A stretch of DNA of 64,000 nt from Pedobacter ureilyticus (GTDB lineage: Bacteria > Bacteroidota > Bacteroidia > Sphingobacteriales > Sphingobacteriaceae), in assembly GCF_005925345.1 (NCBI RefSeq), contig NZ_SSHJ01000014.1, positions 50,453 to 114,452 of the forward strand, in the 5' to 3' direction. Positions 36,851 to 43,889 of this stretch are shown piece by piece (positions within the stretch are counted from its first letter, which is position 1; the number at the start of each line of letters is the position of its first letter). The translations under genes were made by a program, and so were the position numbers. The notes beneath the pieces are model-generated. The model ran no database searches, was not told the DNA's origin, and saw only the letters and a program-made list of their open reading frames with translations.

Positions 36851-37057
36851 ATGAAAGAAATAACACTTAAAGATGGAGATTTCTGTCAAGTAATTGCGGG
36901 AACTCATAAAGGAAAATCAGGTACCGCCAGAGATTTAAACACCAGCAAAACTGGACATTTGACCCTCACCATTGTACAAGAAAATGGAGTTCGGTTTAAA
37001 ACATTAGGAAGAAATGTTAGGTTGGCGCTCGCTAATATCAAGCACCAAAATAGTTAA
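36851..37057 (+). CDS. Small KOW-motif-like protein
   Basis: A 68-residue protein resembling a single KOW/SH3-like barrel: KDGDFCQVIAGTHKGKSGTA (about 7-26) is close to the KOW core GxxVxVIxGxxKGxxGxV of NusG and L24, followed by LTLTIVQENGVRFKTL strands. KOW motifs bind RNA or ribosomal protein. It stands alone between a terminator and another tiny gene. Function unknown; likely a real gene given its codon use and close fit to the motif. Confidence 0.65.
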   Translation: MKEITLKDGDFCQVIAGTHKGKSGTARDLNTSKTGHLTLTIVQENGVRFKTLGRNVRLALANIKHQNS

Positions 37058-37142
37058 CACAAACATAACAGAAAGTTAAAGACTTATTGCACTTACCCTA
37101 ACAAGCCTTTTCTATTTTAGTGTCGTACTAATTTTAAAAGAA

Positions 37143-37355
37143 ATGAATAGTTCAAGTATCGAAATTACAGAAAGCGAATATTGCATTAAATTAAGCAAAG
37201 ACACCTTTGACTTGTCACTTATTCGCCAGTTGATTAAACGCATTCAGGCCGAAGAGCTTTTCTTCAGCAAAAAAAGAGAGGAAGAAGATGACGACTTGTT
37301 AAGCAGAACAGATGCTGCTTACGAGGAAAATTTTGATCGCTTATGCGACAAATAA
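37143..37355 (+). CDS. Small acidic hypothetical protein
   Basis: A 70-residue protein with a beta start (IEITESEYCIKLSK), a helix (LSLIRQLIKRIQAEELFF) and a charged, acidic tail (KKREEEDDDLLS). Size and pattern resemble chromosomal antitoxin-type proteins, but no toxin gene adjoins it, so I do not call it one. Its stop codon lies within the stem of the terminator at 37354-37390. Confidence 0.6.
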   Translation: MNSSSIEITESEYCIKLSKDTFDLSLIRQLIKRIQAEELFFSKKREEEDDDLLSRTDAAYEENFDRLCDK

Positions 37356-37390
37356 AATGAGCTAATCGCTTTTCGCAATTAGCTCATTTT
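37354..37390. terminator. Bidirectional terminator
   Basis: AAAATGAGCTAAT (37354-37366) and ATTAGCTCATTTT (37378-37390) form a perfect 13-bp stem with an 11-nt loop. A and T tracts at both ends fit the convergent genes on each side. Confidence 0.85.
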
Positions 37391-37406
37391 CGTTTTAAAC
37401 TTTTTC

Positions 37407-37952
37407 TTATCTGTGGCTGTAGCGCACTTGCTGCTGCTTATCTAACATGCCCAACTGATCTTTCATTTGTTTGATCTGATCAGCCAATAGCTTATTCTTA
37501 TCTGCCTTTTTAGCTTCCGAAAGGTACATTTGTGCCTCACGTTTATTACGCTTACCCATGGCAATGCCCGCCAAACTTAGCTTGGCTAAAGCCACGTTAT
37601 GATCCATGTGCAAGCCAAAACTTAAAGCCGCTTTGAAATACTTTTCAGATTTCATTGGCGCCTTCCTAGATTCCATCAAGCCTAGCAAAAGCTGGTAATA
37701 ACCAAATTGCATCTTGTTCAACTGCTTTTCGTAGTTGGTTATTCTTCCCAAAAACGCTTCGGCTTTGGCCATATTATCTTTACGCAAATACCACTGCGCA
37801 ATGAGCATATTCTCATTGTAGAAGTACGTAACAAAAACGAATATACTAACGAAAACCGTTGGAATACCCCAACCCCAATGACCCAAGATAAAAAGTGCAA
37901 CCGCTGCACCAAGTAAAGCGAAGCCTATAATTAGGCGTACTAAATTTGACAT
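37407..37952 (-). CDS. Membrane protein with two N-terminal TM segments and TPR-like helices
   Basis: A 181-residue protein with two hydrophobic segments (about 5-24, RLIIGFALLGAAVALFILG, and 28-45, WGIPTVFVSIFVFVTYF) and a cytoplasmic helical part resembling TPR units (MAKAEAFLGRITNYEKQ, then SEKYFKAALSFGLHMDHN, then REAQMYLSEAKKAD). No named family recognised. It is conserved-looking and has a terminator behind it. Confidence 0.7.
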   Translation of the reverse strand: MSNLVRLIIGFALLGAAVALFILGHWGWGIPTVFVSIFVFVTYFYNENMLIAQWYLRKDNMAKAEAFLGRITNYEKQLNKMQFGYYQLLLGLMESRKAPMKSEKYFKAALSFGLHMDHNVALAKLSLAGIAMGKRNKREAQMYLSEAKKADKNKLLADQIKQMKDQLGMLDKQQQVRYSHR

Positions 37953-38037
37953 AGTTTTTCAATATTTATGCAAATATCGGTTTTCTATGGCAGAAAATAG
38001 CGATTTAATTTATAATTTCAACAAAAATTAGATAACA

Positions 38038-38556
38038 ATGAAATACTTATTCACTATTATAATTGGATTGTTTTTTATGGTAGCAAATGCTCAAGAAATC
38101 AATAAAAAACTAGAAGATCAAATCAAACATAAACAAATCATGCTAAACGAGTGTTCAAGAGAGGGTTTGGTAGAATTCCCGGAGTTTAAAGCAAGTTACG
38201 ATGCCAACTACGAAAATTATAAAGTAGACTCCACAGCTATATCTCAATTAACCAAATTAATGAAGGATAAAAAAATCAAAGTGGTTTTAGGCACTTGGTG
38301 TGGAGACAGCAAATATCAGGTACCAAACTTTTTAAAGGTAACAGACGCCATTAAAGTGGATGAAAAACAGGTTTCCTTTATCGCAGTTGATGGCGCAAAA
38401 AAAGCGGAAAATGGTTTATTAGATGGTCTTGATATCCAACGTGTACCTACTTTTATCATCACAGATAAAAAGGGGAAAGAAATAGGACGTATCATAGAGC
38501 ATCCTAAGAAAAGCTTAGAACTAGATTTAATTGATATTTTAACTGTTAAAAAATAA
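38038..38556 (+). CDS. Thioredoxin-family protein with WCGDS active site
   Basis: A 172-residue exported protein (signal MKYLFTIIIGLFFMVANAQ). The thioredoxin-like domain has VVLGTWCGDSKYQVPNF at about 80-96: the usual WCxxC becomes WCGDS, leaving only the first Cys. The cis-Pro loop RVPTFIITD is intact. It therefore looks like a monothiol thioredoxin fold, perhaps a peroxidase-like or thiol-trapping protein rather than a disulfide oxidoreductase. Followed 50 bases later by ung. Confidence 0.82.
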   Translation: MKYLFTIIIGLFFMVANAQEINKKLEDQIKHKQIMLNECSREGLVEFPEFKASYDANYENYKVDSTAISQLTKLMKDKKIKVVLGTWCGDSKYQVPNFLKVTDAIKVDEKQVSFIAVDGAKKAENGLLDGLDIQRVPTFIITDKKGKEIGRIIEHPKKSLELDLIDILTVKK

Positions 38557-38606
38557 TTACTTGCTCTAGGCTTTTTATTTTTGACTTTACAATTTTAACT
38601 TAAAAA

Positions 38607-39281
38607 ATGGCGGTAGATTTAGAACCGGGTTGGCTTAACGTATTGCAGGGGGAGTTTGAAAAGCCATACATGAAATCTTTAAAAAACTTTTTGCAAGAAG
38701 AAAAGCAAGCTGGTTTCACGGTATTCCCTAAAGGTTCGGATATTTTTAACGCCTTTAAGCATACACCCTTCGAAGAGGTAAAAGTGGTAATTTTAGGGCA
38801 AGACCCTTACCACGGAGTTGGGCAGGCACATGGTCTGTCTTTTTCTGTGCAAAAAGGTGTTGTTCCACCGCCATCGCTTAAAAATATTTACAAAGAACTG
38901 GCGGACGAATTTCCCGATTTCAGCATGCCAAATCACGGCGAATTAACTGCTTGGGCAAACCAAGGTGTACTGTTGTTAAATGCAACTTTAACTGTTAGAG
39001 CTCATACCGCTGGTTCGCATCAGAAAAGAGGTTGGGAGCAATTTACCGACAAAGTAATCACCGAACTCTCGTCTAAAAAAACTGGCTTGGTGTTTATTTT
39101 ATGGGGCAACTACGCCAAACAAAAAGAAACTTTGATAGACAAAAGCAAACATTTCATCATTAGTTCTGCACATCCCTCACCGTTTTCAGCGTACAATGGT
39201 TTCTTTGGCTCCAAGCCATTTTCCAAAACCAACGCCATCCTTAAAAAAGAAGGAAAAGAAGAGATTAACTGGCAAGTTTAG
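38607..39281 (+). CDS. ung: Uracil-DNA glycosylase
   Basis: Ung removes uracil from DNA to start base excision repair. The 224-residue family 1 enzyme has the catalytic water-activating motif GQDPYHG (Asp), the uracil-binding LLLNATLTV (Asn), and the DNA-intercalating loop HPSPFSAY. Length is normal. Confidence 0.96.
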   Translation: MAVDLEPGWLNVLQGEFEKPYMKSLKNFLQEEKQAGFTVFPKGSDIFNAFKHTPFEEVKVVILGQDPYHGVGQAHGLSFSVQKGVVPPPSLKNIYKELADEFPDFSMPNHGELTAWANQGVLLLNATLTVRAHTAGSHQKRGWEQFTDKVITELSSKKTGLVFILWGNYAKQKETLIDKSKHFIISSAHPSPFSAYNGFFGSKPFSKTNAILKKEGKEEINWQV

Positions 39282-39371
39282 TTGTAAGTAATAAGTTTTA
39301 GGTTGTAAGTTTTTTGCAGATGCAACGTAAACTGAAAACTGACACCTGGCTCCTGATACCTGACCACTAAT

Positions 39372-39705
39372 CTCGGCCCAGGTTTATTAGAAAGCGTTTA
39401 TCATCAATATCTTGAAAGAGAGTTACAGCTAAAGAATATCTCCTATCTTTCAGAACACGTTATCGATGTCGAATACAAAGACATAGTTGTCAATACCGCT
39501 CGAAGGATAGATTTGCTAGTTGAAAATTGCTTGATAATAGAACTAAAATCTGTAGATAGTTCATCCAACTCATGAAGCTCAAATAATTACCTATATGAAA
39601 CTACTCAGTATTCCAAAAGGACTACTTATAAATTTCAATTGCACAATTATTATCCAAAACGGAAAAAAGACTTTCGTAAACGAACTATATAGAGACTTAC
39701 TCTAA
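39372..39705 (+). pseudogene. GxxExxY family protein, frameshifted and 5'-truncated
   Basis: From 39372 the frame reads LGPGLLESVYHQYLERELQ, then VEYKDIVVNTARRIDLLVEN and ELKSVD, typical of the GxxExxY (PD-(D/E)XK-like) family. After codon about 39560 it hits a stop in that frame, but a +1 frame from 39562 continues HPTHEAQIITYMKLL, then GLLINFNCTIIIQ to TAA at 39705. One base appears deleted near 39558-39561. No start codon and no N-terminal part are present. The family is often found in Bacteroidota as orphan genes of unknown function. Confidence 0.8.
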
Positions 39706-39736
39706 GATGAACTTCGGTGTCTAAGGTGGTAAAGAA

Positions 39737-40207
39737 CTAGTATTCCAAAGGCACAATCGGTTCCTTCTTCGTAGTAGACATAATCATCATCGTTTGGAAG
39801 GTTTTTACTACAGAAATCTTACTGATTTTATCCATAATTAAACGTTCGTACGATTTGATATCACTCACATAAACCTTCAATAAGAAATCGGCCTGACCAG
39901 TTACGTGGTGGCATTCGGTTACTTCTTTAATCTGGTTCACTTCATCCAAGAAAATCTGAATGGTGTTGTTCTTATGGAAATCTAACTGAATTTGAATAAA
40001 GGTTTTAATACCTAAACCTAATTTTTCTTCATCAACCAAAGCATGATAACTTTTAATGAAACCAGACATTTCGAGCTTACGAACACGTTCCAAAGTTGGT
40101 GCTGGAGATAAACCTATTTCTTGTGATAAAAGCAAATTGGTAATTCTACCATTTTCTTGCAATAATTTTAAAATCTTAAAATCGATTTTATCTAGTTCGA
40201 AGGCCAT
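39737..40207 (-). CDS. Lrp/AsnC family transcriptional regulator
   Basis: A 156-residue feast/famine regulator. The N-terminal helix-turn-helix (LDKIDFKILKLLQENGRITN, LSQEIGLSPAPTLERVRKLE) is followed by the RAM ligand-binding domain (IKEVTECHHVTGQADFLLKVYV). ATG 40207 gives the usual family start; the in-frame upstream codon at 40249 lies within the promoter. It diverges from the DtxR-type gene. Lysine 6-transaminase genes are often near Lrp genes but this one is 12 kb away. Confidence 0.93.
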   Translation of the reverse strand: MAFELDKIDFKILKLLQENGRITNLLLSQEIGLSPAPTLERVRKLEMSGFIKSYHALVDEEKLGLGIKTFIQIQLDFHKNNTIQIFLDEVNQIKEVTECHHVTGQADFLLKVYVSDIKSYERLIMDKISKISVVKTFQTMMIMSTTKKEPIVPLEY

Positions 40208-40226
40208 ACTTTTTATTTGAATTGCC

Positions 40227-40257
40227 CAAAGATATAACAGGACCTCCAACTCACAAA
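40227..40257 (-). promoter_or_regulatory. Promoter of the Lrp/AsnC gene (-33 and -7)
   Basis: On the minus strand TTTG (40257-40254), a 19-nt spacer and TATCTTTG (40234-40227) match the Bacteroidota consensus exactly. The box ends 19 nt before ATG 40207. Confidence 0.7.
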
Positions 40258-40307
40258 ATTTTATTCTAAAAATAATGTAAAAATTTAGATAAAATTTTAT
40301 AGATAAA

Positions 40308-40325
40308 TTTTTAGATTTGTCTAAA
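40308..40325 (+). promoter_or_regulatory. Palindromic operator with -7 box before the DtxR-type regulator
   Basis: The 18-nt TTTTTAGATTTGTCTAAA contains the palindrome TTTAGA-TTTG-TCTAAA and, within it, TAGATTTG (40312-40319), a TAnnTTTG box. It ends 21 nt before ATG 40347. The same 18 nt, in the same orientation to the gene, precede the TonB receptor at 46174-46191. Confidence 0.68.
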
Positions 40326-40346
40326 GAATAGATTAGAAAAGCAAAA

Positions 40347-41000
40347 ATGCAATCATATACCGAAGAGAACTACCTGAAAATCATTTATCACTTGTCGGAA
40401 ATTAGCAATCCTGTATTAACTAATGCCATTGCGGAACGTATTCAAACCAAGGCGGCCTCAGTTACAGACATGATTAAGAAGCTTTCGGAAAAAGGACTAA
40501 TTAATTATGTAAAGTATCAAGGGGTAACTTTAACGGAAAAGGGAAAATCAACCGCTATTAACATTGTAAGGAAGCACCGCCTTTGGGAAGTATTTTTAGT
40601 AGATAAATTGAACTTTAAATGGGATGAGGTACATGATGTAGCTGAAGAATTGGAACATATCCAATCTAATTTATTAGTTGAACGCTTAGATGAATTTTTA
40701 GATTTCCCCAGGGTTGACCCACATGGCGACCCCATCCCAGATAAGCACGGAAACTTTGCTGAACTCGCCTTGATTAAACTCAGCAAATTAAAATCTGGCG
40801 ACAAAGGAACCATAACTGGTGTGAGCGAGCATTCATCCTCTTTTCTTAAACACTTAGAAAAACTAAGTCTTACCCTAGGAAAACGCATAGAAATTATTGA
40901 CGTTTTGGATTTTGATGGCTCCGTAGAATTATGGGTAGAGCAACAAAAAACTAATATTAGTAGAGAAGTAGCCAAACATATCTTAATTACGAAAAACTAA
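40347..41000 (+). CDS. DtxR/MntR-type metal-dependent transcriptional regulator
   Basis: A 217-residue metalloregulator with three parts: N-terminal winged helix (about 5-65), dimerisation and metal-binding helices (about 66-140, including KHRLWEVFL and HDVAEELEHI), and a C-terminal FeoA/SH3-like domain (about 150-215). Compared from memory, the residue matching DtxR Cys102/MntR Glu99 is Glu100, MntR-like, whereas the N-terminal ligand position is Asn8, unlike MntR Asp8 or DtxR Met10. An operator overlaps its promoter, so it probably represses itself. Its stop overlaps the Nramp start (TAATG). Confidence 0.9.
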   Translation: MQSYTEENYLKIIYHLSEISNPVLTNAIAERIQTKAASVTDMIKKLSEKGLINYVKYQGVTLTEKGKSTAINIVRKHRLWEVFLVDKLNFKWDEVHDVAEELEHIQSNLLVERLDEFLDFPRVDPHGDPIPDKHGNFAELALIKLSKLKSGDKGTITGVSEHSSSFLKHLEKLSLTLGKRIEIIDVLDFDGSVELWVEQQKTNISREVAKHILITKN

Positions 41001-42862
41001 TGGCAGAGAAGCAATCGTTAAGCGAAGTACACCAAAGCGTAACCACCGGCCAGAAAAAAGGTTGGCGCAAAATACTGGCCTTTTTAGGACCTGCATATTT
41101 AGTTAGCGTTGGCTACATGGATCCTGGAAATTGGGCTACAGATATTGCTGGTGGCAGTAAATTCGGCTATCAGTTGATCTGGGTATTGTTAATGTCTAAC
41201 CTTATCGCCTTGCTTTTGCAATCGTTAAGCGCTCGTTTGGGTATTGTAAGAGGCTTAGATTTGGCACAAGCTTCCAGAAACACTTACCCCAAATGGGTAA
41301 ACTTCCCTTTATTTGCTTTAGCACAAACTGCTATTATTGCTTGCGATTTAGCCGAAATTATTGGTATGGCCATTGGCCTCAATTTACTTTTCGGATTACC
41401 GCTAATTTGGGGGATTTCCATCACTATTTTTGATACGGTTTTATTGCTTTTCTTGCTCAACAAAGGCATGCGCAAAATGGAGGCCTTCATTGTTTCCATG
41501 GTGTTTATTGTTGGACTTTCTTTCTTGGTTGAGATGTTCATTGTAGAACCATCTTTAAAGGAAATTGCAAAAGGTTTTGAGCCTTCTATGCTAAGTGGCG
41601 AAGCACTTTACATCGCTATTGGCATTATTGGAGCCACGGTAATGCCGCATAACCTATACCTACATTCTTCTTTAGTACAAACCAGAAAATTTGAACGCGA
41701 CAGCAAAGGCATCAAGGAAGCGATTAAATTCAATTTTATTGATACTGCTGTTGCACTTAATTTAGCCTTTTTTGTTAATGCGGCCATTTTAATTTTGGCA
41801 GCCGCAGCATTCTACAAAAATGGATTTCATGAAGTTGCCGAAATACAAGATGCCCATGAATTACTCAGCAATATCTTCGGAAATGTAGCTCCTGCCCTTT
41901 TTGCAATAGCATTAATTGCGGCCGGACAAAGTTCTACCGTTACAGGAACTTTAGCTGGACAAATTGTAATGGAAGGCCACCTAAATTTAAGAATTCAGCC
42001 TTGGTTGCGTAGATTAATTACTCGATTGCTAGCTATCGTTCCTGCATTTTTTACAATTCTTTACTTTGGTGACGATGCTTTGGGCGGATTGCTAATTTTA
42101 AGTCAGGTGGTATTGAGTTTACAGTTGGGTTTTGCCATTATCCCTTTAATCCATCTAAATTCGGATAAAAAGGAAATGAAGGAGTTTACCATTAAACTTT
42201 GGGTAAAAATTTTAGCTTGGTTAAGTGCTTTGGTTATCGTTTGCTTAAATATCAAATTAGTGATCGAAGAAATTGGCGGTTGGATAACCGAATCTAACAA
42301 TGCTTGGTACATTTACGCTATCGTATTGCCAATTGCTATACTTGTTGCCTTACTTTTGGGCTACATTTTCATTTATCCTTTTTTAGGTAAAAAACAACAT
42401 TTAAGCAATGTACCACATGGTGATGCACTTGCAATTGGTAACGTAGAAAAAATCAACTACGAGAAAATTGGCATCACTGTAGATTTTTCTGAACATGATA
42501 GAAAAACCATTCGCCATGCATTGATACAAGGAGGAAAAGATGCACATTACTATTTAATTCACGTTGTAGAAACCGCAGCAGCCCGTTATCATGGCAAAAC
42601 TGCTATGGACCACGAAACACAAGCAGATACCGACAATCTGAAGAAATACGTTACAAACCTTGCCGAACTTGGTTATCATGCCACGCCGCACATTGGTTTT
42701 GGCGGCACCGCTAAAGCTATTGCCGAAATTAGTAACTCCAACAAATTAGAACTTTTGGTAATGGGCGCCCACGGTCACAAAGGGTTAAAAGACTTAGTAT
42801 TTGGCACTACGGTAGATTCGGTAAGGCACAAAGTGGATATCCCGGTATTAATTGTGAGGTAG
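41000..42862 (+). CDS. Nramp divalent metal transporter fused to a universal stress (USP) domain
   Basis: A 620-residue fusion. Residues 1 to about 460 form an Nramp (MntH) transporter with about eleven membrane segments; the metal-site motifs DPGN (41-44, in GYMDPGNWATDIAGG) and MPHN (in VMPHNLYLHS) are intact. Residues about 475-620 form a UspA domain (YEKIGITVDFSEHDRK to MGAHGHKGLKDLVFGTT and DIPVLIVR), with the G-2x-G-9x-G(T) nucleotide loop. Mn2+ or Fe2+ uptake with nucleotide-sensitive control is the likely role. Start overlaps the regulator stop by one base. Confidence 0.93.
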   Translation: MAEKQSLSEVHQSVTTGQKKGWRKILAFLGPAYLVSVGYMDPGNWATDIAGGSKFGYQLIWVLLMSNLIALLLQSLSARLGIVRGLDLAQASRNTYPKWVNFPLFALAQTAIIACDLAEIIGMAIGLNLLFGLPLIWGISITIFDTVLLLFLLNKGMRKMEAFIVSMVFIVGLSFLVEMFIVEPSLKEIAKGFEPSMLSGEALYIAIGIIGATVMPHNLYLHSSLVQTRKFERDSKGIKEAIKFNFIDTAVALNLAFFVNAAILILAAAAFYKNGFHEVAEIQDAHELLSNIFGNVAPALFAIALIAAGQSSTVTGTLAGQIVMEGHLNLRIQPWLRRLITRLLAIVPAFFTILYFGDDALGGLLILSQVVLSLQLGFAIIPLIHLNSDKKEMKEFTIKLWVKILAWLSALVIVCLNIKLVIEEIGGWITESNNAWYIYAIVLPIAILVALLLGYIFIYPFLGKKQHLSNVPHGDALAIGNVEKINYEKIGITVDFSEHDRKTIRHALIQGGKDAHYYLIHVVETAAARYHGKTAMDHETQADTDNLKKYVTNLAELGYHATPHIGFGGTAKAIAEISNSNKLELLVMGAHGHKGLKDLVFGTTVDSVRHKVDIPVLIVR

Positions 42863-43073
42863 TTTGTTTTTTTGAAAAGCAGTTTTATTGCTGCTATTTA
42901 CCGATAGCCCCGCTTTTCGTTTTAATCTTTTTGTGGCCCTAACCACCAACCTCATAGACAAAAAGGATTATACTTCAATCGGGTTTGAAGAACAAAAAAC
43001 TTTGCTAAAGACTTCGTCAATCTTACTTGTTTTGCTGAAAATTAAGATAAACTCTGCCCGTGCAGATTCTGCT
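42863..43073. other. Noncoding gap upstream of the REP cluster
   Basis: This 211-base stretch holds a bulged stem-loop (AATCTTTTTGT at 42924-42934 with ACAAAAAGGATT at 42958-42969). The small open frame across it ends inside a REP hairpin and has no recognisable protein, so I do not call a gene. Confidence 0.5.
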
Positions 43074-43122
43074 CTTCCAGATTTGTAATGTGGAAGCCCT
43101 ATTTAAGGATTTGTAATCCTTA
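43074..43122. repeat. REP-like two-hairpin unit 1
   Basis: Hairpin a: CTTCCA (43074-43079) with TGGAAG (43091-43096), with an inner 3-bp extension around a TGT triloop (43084-43086). Linker CCCTATT (43097-43103). Hairpin b: TAAGGATT - TGT - AATCCTTA (43104-43122), 8 perfect pairs. Unit lies directly before the transposase gene. Confidence 0.85.
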
Positions 43123-43143
43123 TTAAATTAAATAAATTTGAAT

Positions 43144-43671
43144 ATGGCTTTTGCTTATCAAGTTAAAGATCAAGGAGCAGTTCATTTTGTAACATTTACT
43201 GTTCATCAATGGGCGGATGTATTTACAAGCCCGATTTACGTTGATGCTTTACTAGAAAGTCTAAGATACTGCCAAAAAGAAAAAGGACTGGAAATATACG
43301 CTTGGGTAATAATGACCAACCATTGCCACTTCATACTTCGTGCAAAAAATGAAAATCTAAGTGATGTAATTAGAGACTTCAAGAAGTTTACTTCAAAATC
43401 TATTTATAATGCCATCGAAAACAACCCGCAAGAAAGCAGGAAAAACTGGCTACTGAAAGTGTTGAGCTATGAAGATAAAATTTGGTTTTGGGAAGAAGGT
43501 TATCATGGAGAAGAAATCTATACACAAGCGTTTTTTGATAGCAAAGTAGATTATATCCATCAAAATCCTGTAAGGGCGGGAATAGTTGAAAAGGAAGAAG
43601 AATATTTGAATAGTAGCGCTGGAGACATTTACGGCATTAGGGGAGGAAAGCTGCTATTAAGTGAATTTTAA
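43144..43671 (+). CDS. REP-associated tyrosine transposase (RAYT, Y1 family)
   Basis: A 175-residue Y1 transposase of the TnpA_REP type. The HUH metal motif reads NHCHF (about 58-62, normally NHVHL) and the catalytic Tyr is in KVDYIHQNPVRAG near residue 136. ATG 43144 is used; the only upstream start is a TTG two codons before. Single-copy RAYTs process single-stranded REP hairpins and are usually domesticated rather than autonomously mobile. Here three paired hairpin units flank it (43074-43122, 43675-43722, 43833-43881). Confidence 0.93.
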   Translation: MAFAYQVKDQGAVHFVTFTVHQWADVFTSPIYVDALLESLRYCQKEKGLEIYAWVIMTNHCHFILRAKNENLSDVIRDFKKFTSKSIYNAIENNPQESRKNWLLKVLSYEDKIWFWEEGYHGEEIYTQAFFDSKVDYIHQNPVRAGIVEKEEEYLNSSAGDIYGIRGGKLLLSEF

Positions 43672-43674
43672 AGT

Positions 43675-43722
43675 GTGGATTACAAATCCACCGATAGGGC
43701 TTCGCGATTGCAAATCGCGAAG
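43675..43722. repeat. REP-like two-hairpin unit 2 (inverted)
   Basis: Hairpin b': GTGGATT - ACA - AATCCAC (43675-43691). Linker CGATAGGG (43692-43699). Hairpin a': CTTCGCGATT - GCA - AATCGCGAAG (43700-43722), 10 pairs. It is in opposite orientation to units 1 and 3, starting 4 bases after the transposase stop. Confidence 0.85.
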
Positions 43723-43832
43723 AGCGCAAGCTATTGGTAATAGTGATTTTCTCGGCAATATTCGGACTAACCTATATCCTTATGTCTGGAGGTAGTGACT
43801 GTATCAGGTTTACTGCAATAAATGGTCCTGCT

Positions 43833-43881
43833 GTTCGACATTTGAAATGTCGAACTACCTATCGGCGGATTTGCAATCCGC
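43833..43881. repeat. REP-like two-hairpin unit 3
   Basis: Hairpin a: GTTCGACATT - TGA - AATGTCGAAC (43833-43855), 10 pairs. Linker TACCTATCG (43856-43864). Hairpin b: GCGGATT - TGC - AATCCGC (43865-43881). It ends 8 bases from the stop codon of the TonB receptor gene and may also serve as its transcript end. Confidence 0.85.
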
Positions 43882-43889
43882 AACCAAAC

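Noticed and set aside
37143..37355. Toxin-antitoxin system
   Set aside because: The acidic small protein resembles an antitoxin in size, but no toxin-like gene is adjacent.
42888..43088. Small frame of 66 residues before the REP units
   Set aside because: Runs into a REP hairpin, has no recognisable protein and no promoter match.
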